Assembly: GCA_017621415.1 (NCBI GenBank)
Contig: JAGATD010000044.1
Coordinates: forward strand, 1 to 64,000
Reading direction: 5' to 3'
Length of the DNA stretch: 64,000 bases
DNA from: Clostridia bacterium
Lineage (GTDB): Bacteria > Bacillota > Clostridia > Oscillospirales > CAG-272
The notes beneath the pieces are model-generated. The model had not been told where the DNA came from and did not search any database. It saw only the letters and a list, made by a program, of their open reading frames with translations. Below are positions 7,321 through 17,965 of this stretch, piece after piece (the first letter of the stretch is position 1; each line of letters starts with the position of its first letter). Made by a program: the position numbers and the translations under genes.

Positions 7321-9738
7321 TTATTTAACAACTATATTAATAATCTTTCCGGGAACGACAATCTCTTTTACAACAGTCTTTCCCTCAAGAGCTGCGGCTA
7401 CCTTTTCGTCAGCCTTAACGGTTGAGAGAACGGTATCCTTGTCCGCATCCTTTGCAATAACAACAACCGAGCGAACCTTGCCGTTTACCTGAACGGGCAT
7501 CTCTATTGTATCATCAACACACTTAGCCTCGTCATACTTGGGCCAGGGCTCGTACGCGAGAGTTTTATCGTGACCGAGAATCTGCCAAATTTCCTCGCCC
7601 ACGTGGGGAGTGATACAGGAGAGCATCTTAACAAAGCCTTCCGCATATTCCTTAGGACAAGAGCCGTTCTTGTAAGCCTCGTTAACAAATACCATCATCT
7701 GAGCTATTGCGGTATTAAAGCCGAGGGTTTCAAAATCGGATGTAACCTTTTTAACGGTCTGGTGGTAAATTTTTGTCAGCTTGCCGTCATCTGTATCGGT
7801 GATATTACCCGGCTCGGTAAAGAAGTTCCAAACACGGTTGATAAACTTTCTGGCACCCGCAACACCCGACGAGCTCCAGGGCTTTGAAACCTCAAGCGGG
7901 CCCATAAACATCTCATAAAGGCGAAGAGTATCCGCACCGTACTCACGAACAATATCGCTGGGGTTAACAACAAACTCGGGGAAGCGCTTACCCATCTTTA
8001 TGCCGTTTTCACCAAGAATCATTCCCTGGTGCACAAGCTTCTTAAAGGGCTCCTTAACAGGTGAAATGCCCTCGTCATAAAGGAACCTGTTCCAAATTCT
8101 TGAATACATAAGGTGACCTACCGCATGCTCGGGACCGCCCACATAAAGGTCAACGGGGAGCCAGTACTTAAGAAGCTCGGGGTCGCAGAGAGCCTTATCG
8201 TTATTTGGGTCAATGTATCGCATAAAGTACCAAGAAGAGCCTGCGGAGCCCGGCATTGTTGAGGTCTCACGAATACCCTTTATGCCATTTCCCTCATATT
8301 GCTTCCACTCGGTTGCATTCTCAAGAGGCGCCTTTCCGTTCTTGCCCTTATAGTCCTCAAGCTCAGGAAGAATAAGAGGAAGCTCCTCGTCTGGGAGGAA
8401 TACGGTTTCGCCATCCTCGGTGTAAACGCAAGGAACAGGCTCGCCCCAATAGCGCTGACGTGCAAAAATCCACTCACGGAAGTGGTAATTAACCTTACGT
8501 CTCGCAACTCCCATATTCTCAAGCTTTACGGTAATAGCTTCTTTAGCTTCTTCAACAGTAAGACCTGTAAATTCCTCGGAATTTATAAGCTTACAGCCCT
8601 TGCCGAGATAATCCTGCTTTTCAAAAGCGCACTCGGATACGTCACGTCCCTCGATTACCTGAATCATAGGAATGTTATGAGCCACAGCATACTCAAAGTC
8701 ACGCTGGTCGTGGCTGGGAACTGCCATAACTGCGCCTGTACCGTAGTTTGCAAGAACAAAGTCACCGATAAATACGGGAACCTCCTTGCCGTTTACAGGG
8801 TTTATAGCATAAACGCCCTTAAGAGGACAGCCTGTCTTTGTCTTGTTAAGCTCGGTTCTGTCCATATCGCTCTTTTTAAGAGTTTCGGCAATATACTTAT
8901 CAACCTCCGCTCTGTTCTCTACTCTGTCAAGGAGAGACTGGGTAATCTTTCCGTCAGGAGCAAGAACCATAAAGGTAATACCGTAGATAGTCTCGATACA
9001 GGTGGTATATATAGAAAATTCTCCGCCGCCCACAAGCTTAAAGTCAACCTCAACACCGGTGGACTTGCCTATCCAGTTGCGCTGAATTTCCTTAGTAGAC
9101 TCGGGCCAATCAATCTCATTAAGTCCGTCAAGGAGCTTTTCGGCAAAGGCAGGCTGGTCGATAACCCACTGCATCATCATTCGCTTTTCAACAGGGTAGC
9201 CGCCTCTCTCTGACTTGCCGTCAATAACCTCGTCATTTGAAAGAACTGTACCGAGAGCCTCACACCAGTTAACAGGCATCTCGATACGCTTAGCAAATCC
9301 TGCCTCATAAAGCTTTTTAAATATCCACTGAGTCCACTTGTAGAATGAGGGGTCAGAGGTTGCTATCATCTTTGACCAGTCATAGTCAAAGCCTAACTCG
9401 CGCAGCTGCTTCGAGAAGGTCTCTATATTCTGCTGGGTAAAGCCGTTAGGGTGATTGCCTGTGCTTACTGCATACTGCTCGGCAGGAAGACCGAATGAGT
9501 CATAGCCCATAGGGTGAAGAACATTATAGCCCTGCATACGCTTCATACGTGACATAATATCTGTCGCGGTATAGCCCTCAGGGTGTCCTGCGTGAAGACC
9601 CACGCCCGACGGATACGGGAACATATCCAAAACATAATACTTAGGCTTTGAGAAATCCCATACGTCGGTCTTGAATGTTTCGTTCTCTGCCCAATATTTT
9701 TGCCACTTGGCTTCAATATTTGAATGCTCGTAATTCAT
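7321..9738 (-). CDS. leuS: Leucine--tRNA ligase
   Basis: Charges tRNA-Leu with leucine in the cytoplasm. 805 residues, normal for bacterial LeuRS, with the class I HIGH motif as HAGH (residues 49-52), a central CP1 editing domain and a C-terminal anticodon-binding domain. The KMSKS loop reads KMGKR (about residue 581) followed by FPEFVVNP, a departure from the usual KMSKS. The ATG at 9738 is chosen because GAGGAAAG lies about 6 bases upstream; an in-frame TTG at 9753 has no such site. Last gene of yhbY-nadD/yqeK-rsfS-leuS; the rsfS stop is 11 bases upstream. Confidence 0.97.
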   Translation of the reverse strand: MNYEHSNIEAKWQKYWAENETFKTDVWDFSKPKYYVLDMFPYPSGVGLHAGHPEGYTATDIMSRMKRMQGYNVLHPMGYDSFGLPAEQYAVSTGNHPNGFTQQNIETFSKQLRELGFDYDWSKMIATSDPSFYKWTQWIFKKLYEAGFAKRIEMPVNWCEALGTVLSNDEVIDGKSERGGYPVEKRMMMQWVIDQPAFAEKLLDGLNEIDWPESTKEIQRNWIGKSTGVEVDFKLVGGGEFSIYTTCIETIYGITFMVLAPDGKITQSLLDRVENRAEVDKYIAETLKKSDMDRTELNKTKTGCPLKGVYAINPVNGKEVPVFIGDFVLANYGTGAVMAVPSHDQRDFEYAVAHNIPMIQVIEGRDVSECAFEKQDYLGKGCKLINSEEFTGLTVEEAKEAITVKLENMGVARRKVNYHFREWIFARQRYWGEPVPCVYTEDGETVFLPDEELPLILPELEDYKGKNGKAPLENATEWKQYEGNGIKGIRETSTMPGSAGSSWYFMRYIDPNNDKALCDPELLKYWLPVDLYVGGPEHAVGHLMYSRIWNRFLYDEGISPVKEPFKKLVHQGMILGENGIKMGKRFPEFVVNPSDIVREYGADTLRLYEMFMGPLEVSKPWSSSGVAGARKFINRVWNFFTEPGNITDTDDGKLTKIYHQTVKKVTSDFETLGFNTAIAQMMVFVNEAYKNGSCPKEYAEGFVKMLSCITPHVGEEIWQILGHDKTLAYEPWPKYDEAKCVDDTIEMPVQVNGKVRSVVVIAKDADKDTVLSTVKADEKVAAALEGKTVVKEIVVPGKIINIVVK

Positions 9739-9749
9739 TGTGTCTTTCC

Positions 9750-10169
9750 TCAATTCTTATTAATTTCAAATTTTTCGTCTACTTCTTTAACAAGGTGAGA
9801 TATGTCAACCTCGCACTCCTCGGGAAGATGGCGGTCAAGGTTGTAAAACTCGCGGGATGCCTTGTCAAAAATGTTGATTATTACATCACCGTAGTCAACA
9901 AGTATCCAGGCGCCGCCCTGTCTGCCCTCTACTCTGAGAGAATTTCTGCCCCTGTCGGAGAAGTTGTCCGCAAGCTCGTCTGCAAGAGCCGCAACCTGGG
10001 TTGACGAACGGCCTGTCGCGTTTACGTAATAGTCTGTAATGCTGGTTGTTTCCTTTACATAAAAGAGCTTTACGTCTATTGCCTTTTTCTCAAGAAGCTG
10101 CTTTACCGCCTCAGCCGAAAGCACCTCCGATGATACACTTTTTAATTCTTCGGTCTTATTGATTTCCAT
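9750..10169 (-). CDS. rsfS: Ribosome silencing factor RsfS (Iojap family)
   Basis: 139 residues with the RsfS/DUF143 core from about residue 20 to 115, including TDYYVNATGRSSTQVAAL and the G.R....EG....W.L.DYGDV.I..F block. RsfS binds ribosomal protein L14 and blocks 30S-50S joining when nutrients are short. A C-terminal extension of about 20 residues is acidic. The gene sits one base from the NadD-YqeK fusion and directly before leuS, a common clostridial neighbourhood. Confidence 0.95.
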   Translation of the reverse strand: MEINKTEELKSVSSEVLSAEAVKQLLEKKAIDVKLFYVKETTSITDYYVNATGRSSTQVAALADELADNFSDRGRNSLRVEGRQGGAWILVDYGDVIINIFDKASREFYNLDRHLPEECEVDISHLVKEVDEKFEINKN

Positions 10170-10170
10170 T

Positions 10171-11397
10171 TTAATTTCCTCTGGATTGTTTTTCTATGCT
10201 GTTTATTAATGACTCACGCGTTTTGTGCGTCAGGGTGTGAACAGGCTTTCCGTACGCCTTAAGATGAGAGAGTGTGCGGTCTATCGAAGAAACCACAGCA
10301 AGGTCAAGAGCATGTCGAGAGTCCTGGCTGTTCCCTCTTGCAAAAGTTAGATACAGCTCCTCTCTTATCTCCTTGGAGGCCTCGTATCTTCGGTTTTCCT
10401 CAATAAAATCCGCAACAAAAAGAATTTTATTAAGGAGCCCCATATTTGGCGAGCCTGTTGTATGAGTCCTAATTGCGGAAAGTATTTCAGAATCTGCAAA
10501 CTTAGGAAAATGCTCCCTTATATAAGAGCAAGCGGTAAGCGCATGAAGAGTTTCGGGAGACATTCTGTCATCATCAGATAGGCTTAGCGAATATCTGCCC
10601 ACAAGCTCCCACTGCTTCATCTCCTTTGTAACATCGTGTAAGAGGGCGCAAATTCTTGCCTTTGCCGTAAGGGAAGGACAAACCGCCAGGGCGATTTTTT
10701 CAGCAGCTGCGACAACACCCAGGGTATGGGTGAATCTGCGCTCCGACATAAGCTCCATTACCTTTTCGGAAAGCTCCTTTTCAGCACCGCCCGACGTACC
10801 GTAAAGCGAGTGAGCGAAAATGTACTCGCATACGTCCCTTGTGACATATATGGAAAGCTCCCGTGCGTCGGCAAGGCTTCTTACATCGGTTGATGAGATT
10901 TCATGAACCTTATGATTGATTTTCACAATCTTAGCTCCAAGTTTTTCATACTGCCCGACTTTTTCATCTATTTTTACATCATTTTCACTATCGCTCTCGC
11001 GTCTTGCGTAACATATAGTCGCAAGTGAAAAGATGTATTCATACCTTTTCCATAAGTCAAAGGTTAAAATCATATCCGTTCCCACAAGGAAGAAAATATC
11101 TGTATCGGGATGTGACAGCTCCTCGAGAGTAAGATATGTATAGCTCTTTCCGCCCCGCTTAATCTCCATATCGGAAATATACGTGTTAGGGATATGCGAA
11201 AAGGCAATACGGCACATATTAAGCCTATCGATAGGGGTTGCGCCGTCGCCTGACTCCTTATGGGGCGGCAGAAATGTTGGTATAATAAGAAGCTCATCAA
11301 GCTTCATCTCACGCATAAATGCCTCGGCAGCCTCTATGTGTCCCTTATGTGGCGGACTGAATGTGCCGCCGTAAATTCCAAGACGTTTTTTTGCCAT
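10171..11397 (-). CDS. nadD: NadD-YqeK fusion: nicotinate-nucleotide adenylyltransferase plus HD hydrolase
   Basis: 408 residues joining two enzymes that are usually separate neighbours. Residues 1 to about 190 are NadD: GIYGGTFSPPHKGH near the start and ISSTDVR near 165 are its nucleotidyltransferase motifs, making deamido-NAD from nicotinate mononucleotide. Residues 200 to 400 are a YqeK-type HD domain (HTLGV, then LLHDVTKEM and a later H...G) that in B. subtilis hydrolyses Ap4A symmetrically. The ATG at 11397 is just past the yhbY stop; an in-frame TTG at 11406 is possible. No stop codon or frameshift separates the halves. Confidence 0.93.
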   Translation of the reverse strand: MAKKRLGIYGGTFSPPHKGHIEAAEAFMREMKLDELLIIPTFLPPHKESGDGATPIDRLNMCRIAFSHIPNTYISDMEIKRGGKSYTYLTLEELSHPDTDIFFLVGTDMILTFDLWKRYEYIFSLATICYARRESDSENDVKIDEKVGQYEKLGAKIVKINHKVHEISSTDVRSLADARELSIYVTRDVCEYIFAHSLYGTSGGAEKELSEKVMELMSERRFTHTLGVVAAAEKIALAVCPSLTAKARICALLHDVTKEMKQWELVGRYSLSLSDDDRMSPETLHALTACSYIREHFPKFADSEILSAIRTHTTGSPNMGLLNKILFVADFIEENRRYEASKEIREELYLTFARGNSQDSRHALDLAVVSSIDRTLSHLKAYGKPVHTLTHKTRESLINSIEKQSRGN

Positions 11398-11398
11398 T

Positions 11399-11689
11399 TT
11401 AATCAAGCTCTATGCGTTTTTTCTTTACTGATTCCTTATAAAGGACAAACTTTGTTCCGACACAGGATACAACATCGCATCCGACAGCCTCGGCAATCTC
11501 TGCCGCAGCCTCCTTCGCGGTATATCCGCTGTTATCAAGAACTCTCGCCTTTATAAGCTCTCTTGCCTCAAGGGCATTTCCTATCTGTAAGCATATCTCC
11601 TCGGTGATACCGCCCTTTCCTATCTGAAAAATGGTATCAAGGCTCTGCGAAAGAGAGCGGAGATAGGCTCTTTGTTTACTTGTAAGCAT
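11399..11689 (-). CDS. yhbY: YhbY-type CRM-domain RNA-binding protein
   Basis: 96 residues, one CRM domain: LTSKQRAYLRSLSQSL at the N-terminus, the GKGG loop (about 25-28) and a C-terminal GTKFVLYKES strand. YhbY proteins associate with pre-50S ribosomes. It lies 6 bases after ftsY and leads into the nadD/yqeK-rsfS-leuS run, forming one long minus-strand transcription unit with them. Confidence 0.94.
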   Translation of the reverse strand: MLTSKQRAYLRSLSQSLDTIFQIGKGGITEEICLQIGNALEARELIKARVLDNSGYTAKEAAAEIAEAVGCDVVSCVGTKFVLYKESVKKKRIELD

Positions 11690-11694
11690 ATTTT

Positions 11695-12603
11695 TTACCT
11701 TTCAAAGAGTGCCGAGGCAAATTCGGAAGCGTTAAAGGGCTTCATATCGTCAATCTGCTCTCCCACACCGATAAACTTAACCGGTATTCCGAGCTCCTCA
11801 CGGATAGAAATTACAATTCCGCCCTTTGCTGTTCCGTCAAGCTTTGTAAGAATGAGTCCTGTAATTTCAGAAGCTCCCTTAAACTCCTTTGCCTGATAGA
11901 TTGCGTTTTGTCCTGTTGTAGCATCAAGAACAAGAAGAGTATCCTTTGCCGCAGAGGGAAGCTCACGGCGGATAACTCGGTCAATCTTTGCAAGCTCATC
12001 CATAAGGTTCTTTTTGTTATGAAGTCTGCCTGCGGTATCAATGATAAGAACATCTGCCGAACGGCTCTTTACCGCATTTATCGCATCAAACACAACGGAT
12101 GCGGGGTCTGCCCCCTGCGCCTGCTTGATAATATCTACCCCTGCTCTCTCGCACCAAACCGTAAGCTGCTCGGCAGCGGCTGCGCGGAATGTATCGGCAG
12201 CGGCTACCACTACCTTTTTGCCCTTAGACTTTAGGTCGTTTGCGATTTTACCGATAGAGGTGGTTTTTCCCACCCCGTTTACTCCTATAACAAGGATTAC
12301 GGCAGGCTTTGTGGAAAGATCAAGCGGCTCATGCTCGCCTATCATTCGCCTGAGAATTGAGAAAAGCTCTTCCTTAACAGCCTCAGGCTCCTTGATTTTA
12401 TTATCAATTACACTTTCCCTCAGCTCATCAAGAATTTTCTCGGTAGTGTTTACTCCGATGTCGGCGGAAATGAGAAGCTCCTCAAGCTCATCGAAGAGCT
12501 CCTCATCCACCTTTGTGAACATCTTAAACACGTTATCAATTTTATCAACTATCAGGGACTTGGTTTTAAGAAGTCCGTTTTTCAATCTGTCAAAGAACCC
12601 CAT
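11695..12603 (-). CDS. ftsY: Signal recognition particle receptor FtsY
   Basis: 302 residues with an SRP54_N helical domain (about 1-80) and the NG GTPase: [15 protein letters not shown] (P-loop), DTAGR, and [10 protein letters not shown]. It docks Ffh-ribosome complexes at the membrane. The long acidic A domain of E. coli FtsY is absent, as in most Firmicutes. ATG 12603 lies inside the end of smc and is preceded by AAGGAG at 7 bases; the upstream in-frame extension lacks this support. Translational coupling to smc is likely. Confidence 0.96.
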   Translation of the reverse strand: MGFFDRLKNGLLKTKSLIVDKIDNVFKMFTKVDEELFDELEELLISADIGVNTTEKILDELRESVIDNKIKEPEAVKEELFSILRRMIGEHEPLDLSTKPAVILVIGVNGVGKTTSIGKIANDLKSKGKKVVVAAADTFRAAAAEQLTVWCERAGVDIIKQAQGADPASVVFDAINAVKSRSADVLIIDTAGRLHNKKNLMDELAKIDRVIRRELPSAAKDTLLVLDATTGQNAIYQAKEFKGASEITGLILTKLDGTAKGGIVISIREELGIPVKFIGVGEQIDDMKPFNASEFASALFER

Positions 12604-15600
12604 CAAGCAGCTCCTTTTGTCTTCCTTCAATTTCGTTTACGTTAAGCTCTATCGCCTGTGAAATACCTCGTTGAGGCATTGTTACGCCGTAAAGCCTGTC
12701 GCCTATCTCCATAGTACCTCGTCTGTGAGTAATGAGAATAAACTGTGTTCCGTCATCAAACTTCTTAATATATTCGCCAAACCTGAATACGTTAACCTCA
12801 TCAAGCGCCGCCTCAATCTCGTCGAGAATACAGAAGGGCGTTGGATTAACCTTAAGTATTGCGAACAGAAGCGCTATTGCGACAAATGACTGCTCACCGC
12901 CCGAAAGGAGCGAAAGGCTCTTAATAATTTTTCCGGGAGGCGCCGCCTTAATTTCAATTCCCGAGGTGAGAACATCGTCAGGCTCGGTAAGCGAAAGCTC
13001 GGCGCTGCCGCCGCCAAAGAGCTCACGGAATGTTATTCCGAAATTACGGTTTATCGCGTCAAAGGCGGTAACAAAGCTTGTACGCATCTCGCTCTCAAGC
13101 CTTACAATAATGTCGGTAAGCTCCTCATAGGACTTTGTAAGGTCGGAATACTGAGTCTTGAGATTGTCGTATCTCTCCTTAACCTGAGCATACTCTTCAA
13201 TTGCCCCGGGGTCATAGTTTCCGAGAGCGCGAAGCTTTGAGCGGCAGGAGGACTGAACCGCAGCAACCTCATCACGGTTTTCCGCAGTAACGGTAGGATA
13301 ATTTAAAGCTACCGCCTCCTCATAGGTAATCTCATAATCGTCCCAGAGCTGAGAGCCGAGTTTATCCTGCTTTTCAACAAGCAAATTAAATCTGTTCTCA
13401 TGCTTTATAACAGACTCGTAGGTGGTCTGTCTTGCGGCATTTTTATCTTTAATTCTCAGTCTTATCTGATTTAACTCGCGCTCAAAGTCGTCATTACCGT
13501 GCTCAACCTCTACACGCTTCTGCCTAAGATTTTCAAGCTCTTTTTCAAGCTTTTTGTATTCGTCGGTATCCTCAAGCTTCTTAACATCAAGCCCCTTGCG
13601 CTTTGATTCAAGCTCAGAGATGCGTAAAAGCTGAGCCGATTTATTGTTATCAAGCTCTGCAATTCTATCGTCAAGGCCCAAAATCTGCATATCAACATTG
13701 TCGATATCCTTTTTCTCCTCGGCAATCTTAATAGCAAGCTCTGAAGCCCTCGAAACAGACTCGTCATATCTTTCGTCAAGGACACCCATTTCCTCGCCCT
13801 TGCGGCTTCTGTGATGGCGAAGAGCCGCAATTCTCTCAAGATTTGCTTCATACTCGTGGGTTAAGAGTACTATCTCCTCGTCAGCCTTTGTCTGGCTGTT
13901 TTTAAGTCCCTCAAAGTCACCGCGCAGCTTTTCTATAATCTCGCGGTTTGCGTTATACTTTGCATTAGCATTGTCAAGAGCCGCAAACTGAGAGCGTGAC
14001 AGGGTCAAAAGAAGCTCCTTTTCCTGCTCCGCATTTTTTGCGGTATCCTTAAGCGAAAGAAGCTCGCTTTCATACCCCTCGGCTTCCTTAGAAAGCTTTG
14101 TTATATCGGCGGAAAGCCTTTCGGCATTCTTTGTAAAGTCCGCAATAGTATTAAGACGTGAAAGTATTCCGCTGTCTCTCTTTGCGCTACCACCGGTAAA
14201 TGAGCCGCCGGCATTGATAACCTGTCCGTCAAGGGTAACTATCTTTACCTTATATCCAAGGCGCTTTGCAGCCGCGGATGCGGAGTCGATATTATCAAAC
14301 ACAAGAGTTCTGAGCAGCAGCCACTCAACAACAGAGCGGTATTTGTTATCGGAGGAAACAAGTGTGTCCGCTCTGCCAACAAAGCCCGCAATGCTCTTTG
14401 CGTCTCTGATCTCGGGAGTCTCTGTCGCTGCCTTTATTGCTGTTATGGGATAAAATGTCGCTCTGCCCGCGGATGCGCTCTTAAGAGCACCGATAGCTGC
14501 CTTTGCGGTAGCCTCATCCTCAACAACAATGTTCTGAAGACTTGCCCCAAGGGCGGTCTCGATAGCGGTAATATATTTTTTGTCAACCGAGATAAGCGAG
14601 GAAAGAGGTCCGTATATTCTGCCCGAAATTTTCCCCGCAGAATACTCTTTCATTACAAATTTAACACTCTCCGCATAGCCCTCAAAATGCTCATTCATTC
14701 GCTTAAGCACATCTACGCGCTGCAGAATACTGTCTCTTTCAAGCTTCTTTGAATTTATATCCCGGGTAAGGCTATCATATTTCTCGGTTAAATCGTCAAT
14801 CTTTTCCTGACAGTCAGAGATTACCGCATCCTTTTCGGCAAGAGAAATTTTAAAGCCGGATACGTTCTTGTCGCATCTTTCGGACTCAAGGCGAAGCTCC
14901 TCGCCCTCTTTTTCATACCGCTCGATTTCAGCCTCAATATCGTGAGACTTTGTACCGTCGTTTACCTTAGAGTTTTTAAGAACTCCTATTCTGACATTAA
15001 GGCTTGTTGCACTATTCTCCTCGACTGTAAGCTCGTCAAGCGCCTCATCAAGCTCTCTCTTTATTTTCTCAATTTCAGAAACAAGCTTTTGCTGCTCGGC
15101 AAGGAACTCAAGCCTCTCATCAAGCAGGGTCTTAAGCTTAGCTTCAAGAGCTGCCTTTTGTCCCTCCTGCTCGTGCTTATTTTTAACAAGAGATTCCTTA
15201 TTTCCCTCAATCTCGGTAATTCTCAGCCTGCACTGCTCAATAAGCTCGGCTGAATGGTAGAAATCCGACTCGGCAACACGAAGCGCGTTGTCTAACTGGT
15301 GGAGCCTGTCTGTTGTGGTTCTAATCTCCTCAAGAAGCCTTTCGGAAAGAAGACGGTTCTCCTGAGCTCTGTTATAAAGAGTTTCATTCTGAGCTTCAAG
15401 ACCCGCGATAATTTCATCGGCTATCTCAAGCTCATGGCGGGAGAGCTTAAGGGCCTTGTCCGCCTCTTCAACATCCTCTCTTATCTTCTTTGTATCAAAG
15501 AGCCAAAGAGAAACGTCGGCTCTCTTCTTTTCCTCATAGAGAGCAAGTCCGCGCCTTGCGCGCTCGGCATCCTTTTCAAGCGGGCCCACACGGCTTTCAA

Positions 15601-16198
15601 GCTCGGTGAGAATGTCATTTACTCTGTCAAGATTGTCCTGAGTAGCCTTAAGCTTTCTCTCGGACTCCTCTTTTCTGTGTCTGTATTTTGAGATGCCCGC
15701 CGCTTCCTCAAAAATGTTACGACGCTCATCGCTTTTTTTCGAAATAATTTCGGCTATTTTACCCTGACCGATTATAGAATATCCCTCACGGCCGACACCT
15801 GTGTTCATAAACAGCTCGTAAATATCTCTCAGACGTCTTGGCTGTCTGTTAATAAGGTATTCACTCTCGCCTGTGCGGTAGTATCTACGGGTTACAACAA
15901 CCTCGTCAAACTCGGAATCAAGACGGTGCTCCTTATCTGTGTTATCAAAGGTTACCGAAACCTCGGCAAAGCCCATGGGTCGGCGGTCGTCAGTTCCGCC
16001 GAAGATAACGTCCTCCATCTTTGTTCCTCGGATATTACGGCTTGAAAGCTCACCGAGAACCCAACGCATAGCGTCGGAAATGTTAGACTTTCCGCTTCCG
16101 TTAGGGCCTACGATTACGGTAGCGCCTCTCTCAAAGGAAAGCACAGTCTTATTCGGGAAGGATTTAAAGCCGTGAAGCTCCAGTGATTTTAAGTACAT
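12590..16198 (-). CDS. smc: Chromosome segregation ATPase SMC
   Basis: 1202 residues, full length. The N-terminal ATPase half has GFKSFPNKT and the P-loop GPNGSGKSN (about 32-40). Two long coiled coils flank a hinge at roughly residues 510-660, with [18 protein letters not shown] after it. The C-terminal half carries [18 protein letters not shown] and the Walker [17 protein letters not shown] with ScpAB compacts and resolves replicated chromosomes; ScpAB is not in this window. Its start codon overlaps the upstream radical SAM stop codon (TAATG), and ftsY overlaps its 3' end. Confidence 0.98.
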   Translation of the reverse strand: MYLKSLELHGFKSFPNKTVLSFERGATVIVGPNGSGKSNISDAMRWVLGELSSRNIRGTKMEDVIFGGTDDRRPMGFAEVSVTFDNTDKEHRLDSEFDEVVVTRRYYRTGESEYLINRQPRRLRDIYELFMNTGVGREGYSIIGQGKIAEIISKKSDERRNIFEEAAGISKYRHRKEESERKLKATQDNLDRVNDILTELESRVGPLEKDAERARRGLALYEEKKRADVSLWLFDTKKIREDVEEADKALKLSRHELEIADEIIAGLEAQNETLYNRAQENRLLSERLLEEIRTTTDRLHQLDNALRVAESDFYHSAELIEQCRLRITEIEGNKESLVKNKHEQEGQKAALEAKLKTLLDERLEFLAEQQKLVSEIEKIKRELDEALDELTVEENSATSLNVRIGVLKNSKVNDGTKSHDIEAEIERYEKEGEELRLESERCDKNVSGFKISLAEKDAVISDCQEKIDDLTEKYDSLTRDINSKKLERDSILQRVDVLKRMNEHFEGYAESVKFVMKEYSAGKISGRIYGPLSSLISVDKKYITAIETALGASLQNIVVEDEATAKAAIGALKSASAGRATFYPITAIKAATETPEIRDAKSIAGFVGRADTLVSSDNKYRSVVEWLLLRTLVFDNIDSASAAAKRLGYKVKIVTLDGQVINAGGSFTGGSAKRDSGILSRLNTIADFTKNAERLSADITKLSKEAEGYESELLSLKDTAKNAEQEKELLLTLSRSQFAALDNANAKYNANREIIEKLRGDFEGLKNSQTKADEEIVLLTHEYEANLERIAALRHHRSRKGEEMGVLDERYDESVSRASELAIKIAEEKKDIDNVDMQILGLDDRIAELDNNKSAQLLRISELESKRKGLDVKKLEDTDEYKKLEKELENLRQKRVEVEHGNDDFERELNQIRLRIKDKNAARQTTYESVIKHENRFNLLVEKQDKLGSQLWDDYEITYEEAVALNYPTVTAENRDEVAAVQSSCRSKLRALGNYDPGAIEEYAQVKERYDNLKTQYSDLTKSYEELTDIIVRLESEMRTSFVTAFDAINRNFGITFRELFGGGSAELSLTEPDDVLTSGIEIKAAPPGKIIKSLSLLSGGEQSFVAIALLFAILKVNPTPFCILDEIEAALDEVNVFRFGEYIKKFDDGTQFILITHRRGTMEIGDRLYGVTMPQRGISQAIELNVNEIEGRQKELLDGVL

Positions 16199-17220
16199 TA
16201 GATATCCTTTCTTACCTTTACGGTCATTTCCCCAAAGCCAAGGCTCTCATCGGTCGAAAAGAGCATGTCCTTTAGGTTAAACCTTTCCATAAGGTAATTC
16301 TTGTTATGTTTTTTCTGCCCCAGGGCCTTGGATAAATCCCCCGAGGGAACGGTTATATAAACCTTTGTATCGGAGCTGAGAGTATGCTTTTCAAGCTCCG
16401 CTGTAATTTTGTCTAAATATATTTTGTTTTCAACAAGCTCGCCAAGAGACGGGTGATTGGGACCGGCGAAATAGGTGTCGGAGGAGGAAAGCCCCTCTGA
16501 TGCCTGAAGTCCTATTCTGATAACTCTGAGTCCCGATAATCTAAACAGCTTTACCACCTCGGCAGACCGTCTTACCGCATCCTCAAGCGAAAGCGGTATA
16601 TAGTCACCCGACACAGCCATTGAGCAAAGCTCGGTATCACGAAAAACAACTGTTGGATAAACTCTGGCTCCCGACGCTCCGGAATTTATAATAAATTCCG
16701 CGGTTTTAATCTCGTCTAAAGGAGTCGAGCCGGGAAGCCCTATCATCATTTGCCCAACAAGCTCAATTCCCGCCTCGGTAATAAGCCTGCATGCTCGCTC
16801 TTCATCATCGAATGTGTGGTTACGCTTTGTAAGCGACAGCACCTTGTCTGATGTTGACTGAAGCCCAAGCTCAACAACATTGACCGAGTACTTTTTTAAA
16901 ATACTTATGATTTCCTCGTCAATATAATCGGGTCTTGTTGAGCAACGGACAGACTTGACCCTGCCCGCCTTTACGTAAGAATAGGCAATTTCAAGAAGCT
17001 CTGTCATAAGCGCGCGGTCAATACCCGTAAAAGAGCCGCCGAAAAAGGCAATTTCGGTAAAATCCTCTTTATCTACCGTTGAGAGCGCATCATCAATAGT
17101 TTTAACCACCGATAAAGAATCAAAGCTTTTTACACCCGAAATTGTTCTCTGATTACAGAAAACACACTGATTTGGGCAGCCTAGGTGCGGAATAAATACG
17201 GGAATATTAACATGCCTCAT
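16198..17220 (-). CDS. Elp3-like radical SAM protein
   Basis: 340 residues. The CxxxCxxC cluster motif is HLGCPNQCVFCNQ (about residues 12-24), followed by FFGGSFTGID and VVELGLQS, typical of the Elp3/MiaB-like radical SAM domain. No acetyltransferase domain follows, so it is not a full Elp3. A gene of this kind sits between rnc and smc in many Clostridia and is often annotated as an Elp3-like or coproporphyrinogen-oxidase-like protein without evidence. Its start overlaps the rnc stop by 4 bases. The substrate is unknown. Confidence 0.85.
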   Translation of the reverse strand: MRHVNIPVFIPHLGCPNQCVFCNQRTISGVKSFDSLSVVKTIDDALSTVDKEDFTEIAFFGGSFTGIDRALMTELLEIAYSYVKAGRVKSVRCSTRPDYIDEEIISILKKYSVNVVELGLQSTSDKVLSLTKRNHTFDDEERACRLITEAGIELVGQMMIGLPGSTPLDEIKTAEFIINSGASGARVYPTVVFRDTELCSMAVSGDYIPLSLEDAVRRSAEVVKLFRLSGLRVIRIGLQASEGLSSSDTYFAGPNHPSLGELVENKIYLDKITAELEKHTLSSDTKVYITVPSGDLSKALGQKKHNKNYLMERFNLKDMLFSTDESLGFGEMTVKVRKDI

Positions 17221-17930
17221 ATATTTACCCCAAAAAGGCTGAGAGCTGCTGCCGCCGCCTGCATTTCAGCATCCTTTTTACTTCCTGCCTCGCCTCTGCC
17301 AACCTCGTTATTGTTGATAAAGGCAGCAACGGTAAAGCTTTTTTTATGCTCAGGTCCTGTTGTTTTGATAATTCTGTATTCAAGAACCGACGAGCCGTCC
17401 TGCTCAACAAGCTGCTGAAGCCTGGTTTTACAGTCGGTATTCTGCACAGAGCCAATAAGATTAAATTCATCCTTGTAAAGAGAAATTATAACCTCCCGCC
17501 ATGTGTCACCAGCTCTTCCGCAATCGAGATACACAGCTCCGATAATAGCTTCCATAGCATCGGCAAGCAGCTTTGGCCTCTTTCGGCAATCGGTAAGCTC
17601 CTCACCGTGTCCGACATTGATATAATCACCAAGATTTAATTCTGCCGCGATTTTTGCCAAGGTTTTTTCACAAACGAGGTTTTGACGCATTTTGGTAAGC
17701 GCTCCCTCGCGGTGCTTTTTAAATTCAGAATAGAGATATTCCGAAACACAAAGCTCAAGAACAGCATCACCGAGAAATTCAAGTCTCTCATTAGATGAAA
17801 CATTTATTCCCCTTGAGCGCTGCTCGTTTGTGTAAGAGGTGTGGGTAAGAGCCAGCTCAAGGTATGAAATATCTCTAAAGGTATATCCCAGCTTTTTCTG
17901 AAGCTCGACAATTTCTTTACCTATTGCCAC
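17217..17930 (-). CDS. rnc: Ribonuclease III
   Basis: Cuts double-stranded RNA in rRNA maturation and mRNA turnover. 237 residues: RNase III domain with the signature NERLEFLGDAVLEL and a second acidic site (LLADAMEAIIGA), then a C-terminal dsRNA-binding domain (about 160-235, with GSKKDAEMQAAAAAL). The start is GTG at 17930, set by AGGAGGT 7 bases upstream. Coupled downstream to the radical SAM gene by a 4-base overlap; plsX lies 35 bases upstream with no acpP between them. Confidence 0.96.
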   Translation of the reverse strand: MAIGKEIVELQKKLGYTFRDISYLELALTHTSYTNEQRSRGINVSSNERLEFLGDAVLELCVSEYLYSEFKKHREGALTKMRQNLVCEKTLAKIAAELNLGDYINVGHGEELTDCRKRPKLLADAMEAIIGAVYLDCGRAGDTWREVIISLYKDEFNLIGSVQNTDCKTRLQQLVEQDGSSVLEYRIIKTTGPEHKKSFTVAAFINNNEVGRGEAGSKKDAEMQAAAAALSLFGVNI

Positions 17931-17965
17931 TCCTCTTACCTCCTTTTAAACAAAACTGATTTTAA

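Noticed and set aside
8299-9213. 304-codon frame opposite leuS
   Set aside because: Lies wholly inside leuS on the other strand and has no ribosome site or recognisable motif.
9739-9760. T-box or leader control of leuS
   Set aside because: leuS starts 11 bases after rsfS, so there is no room for a leader.
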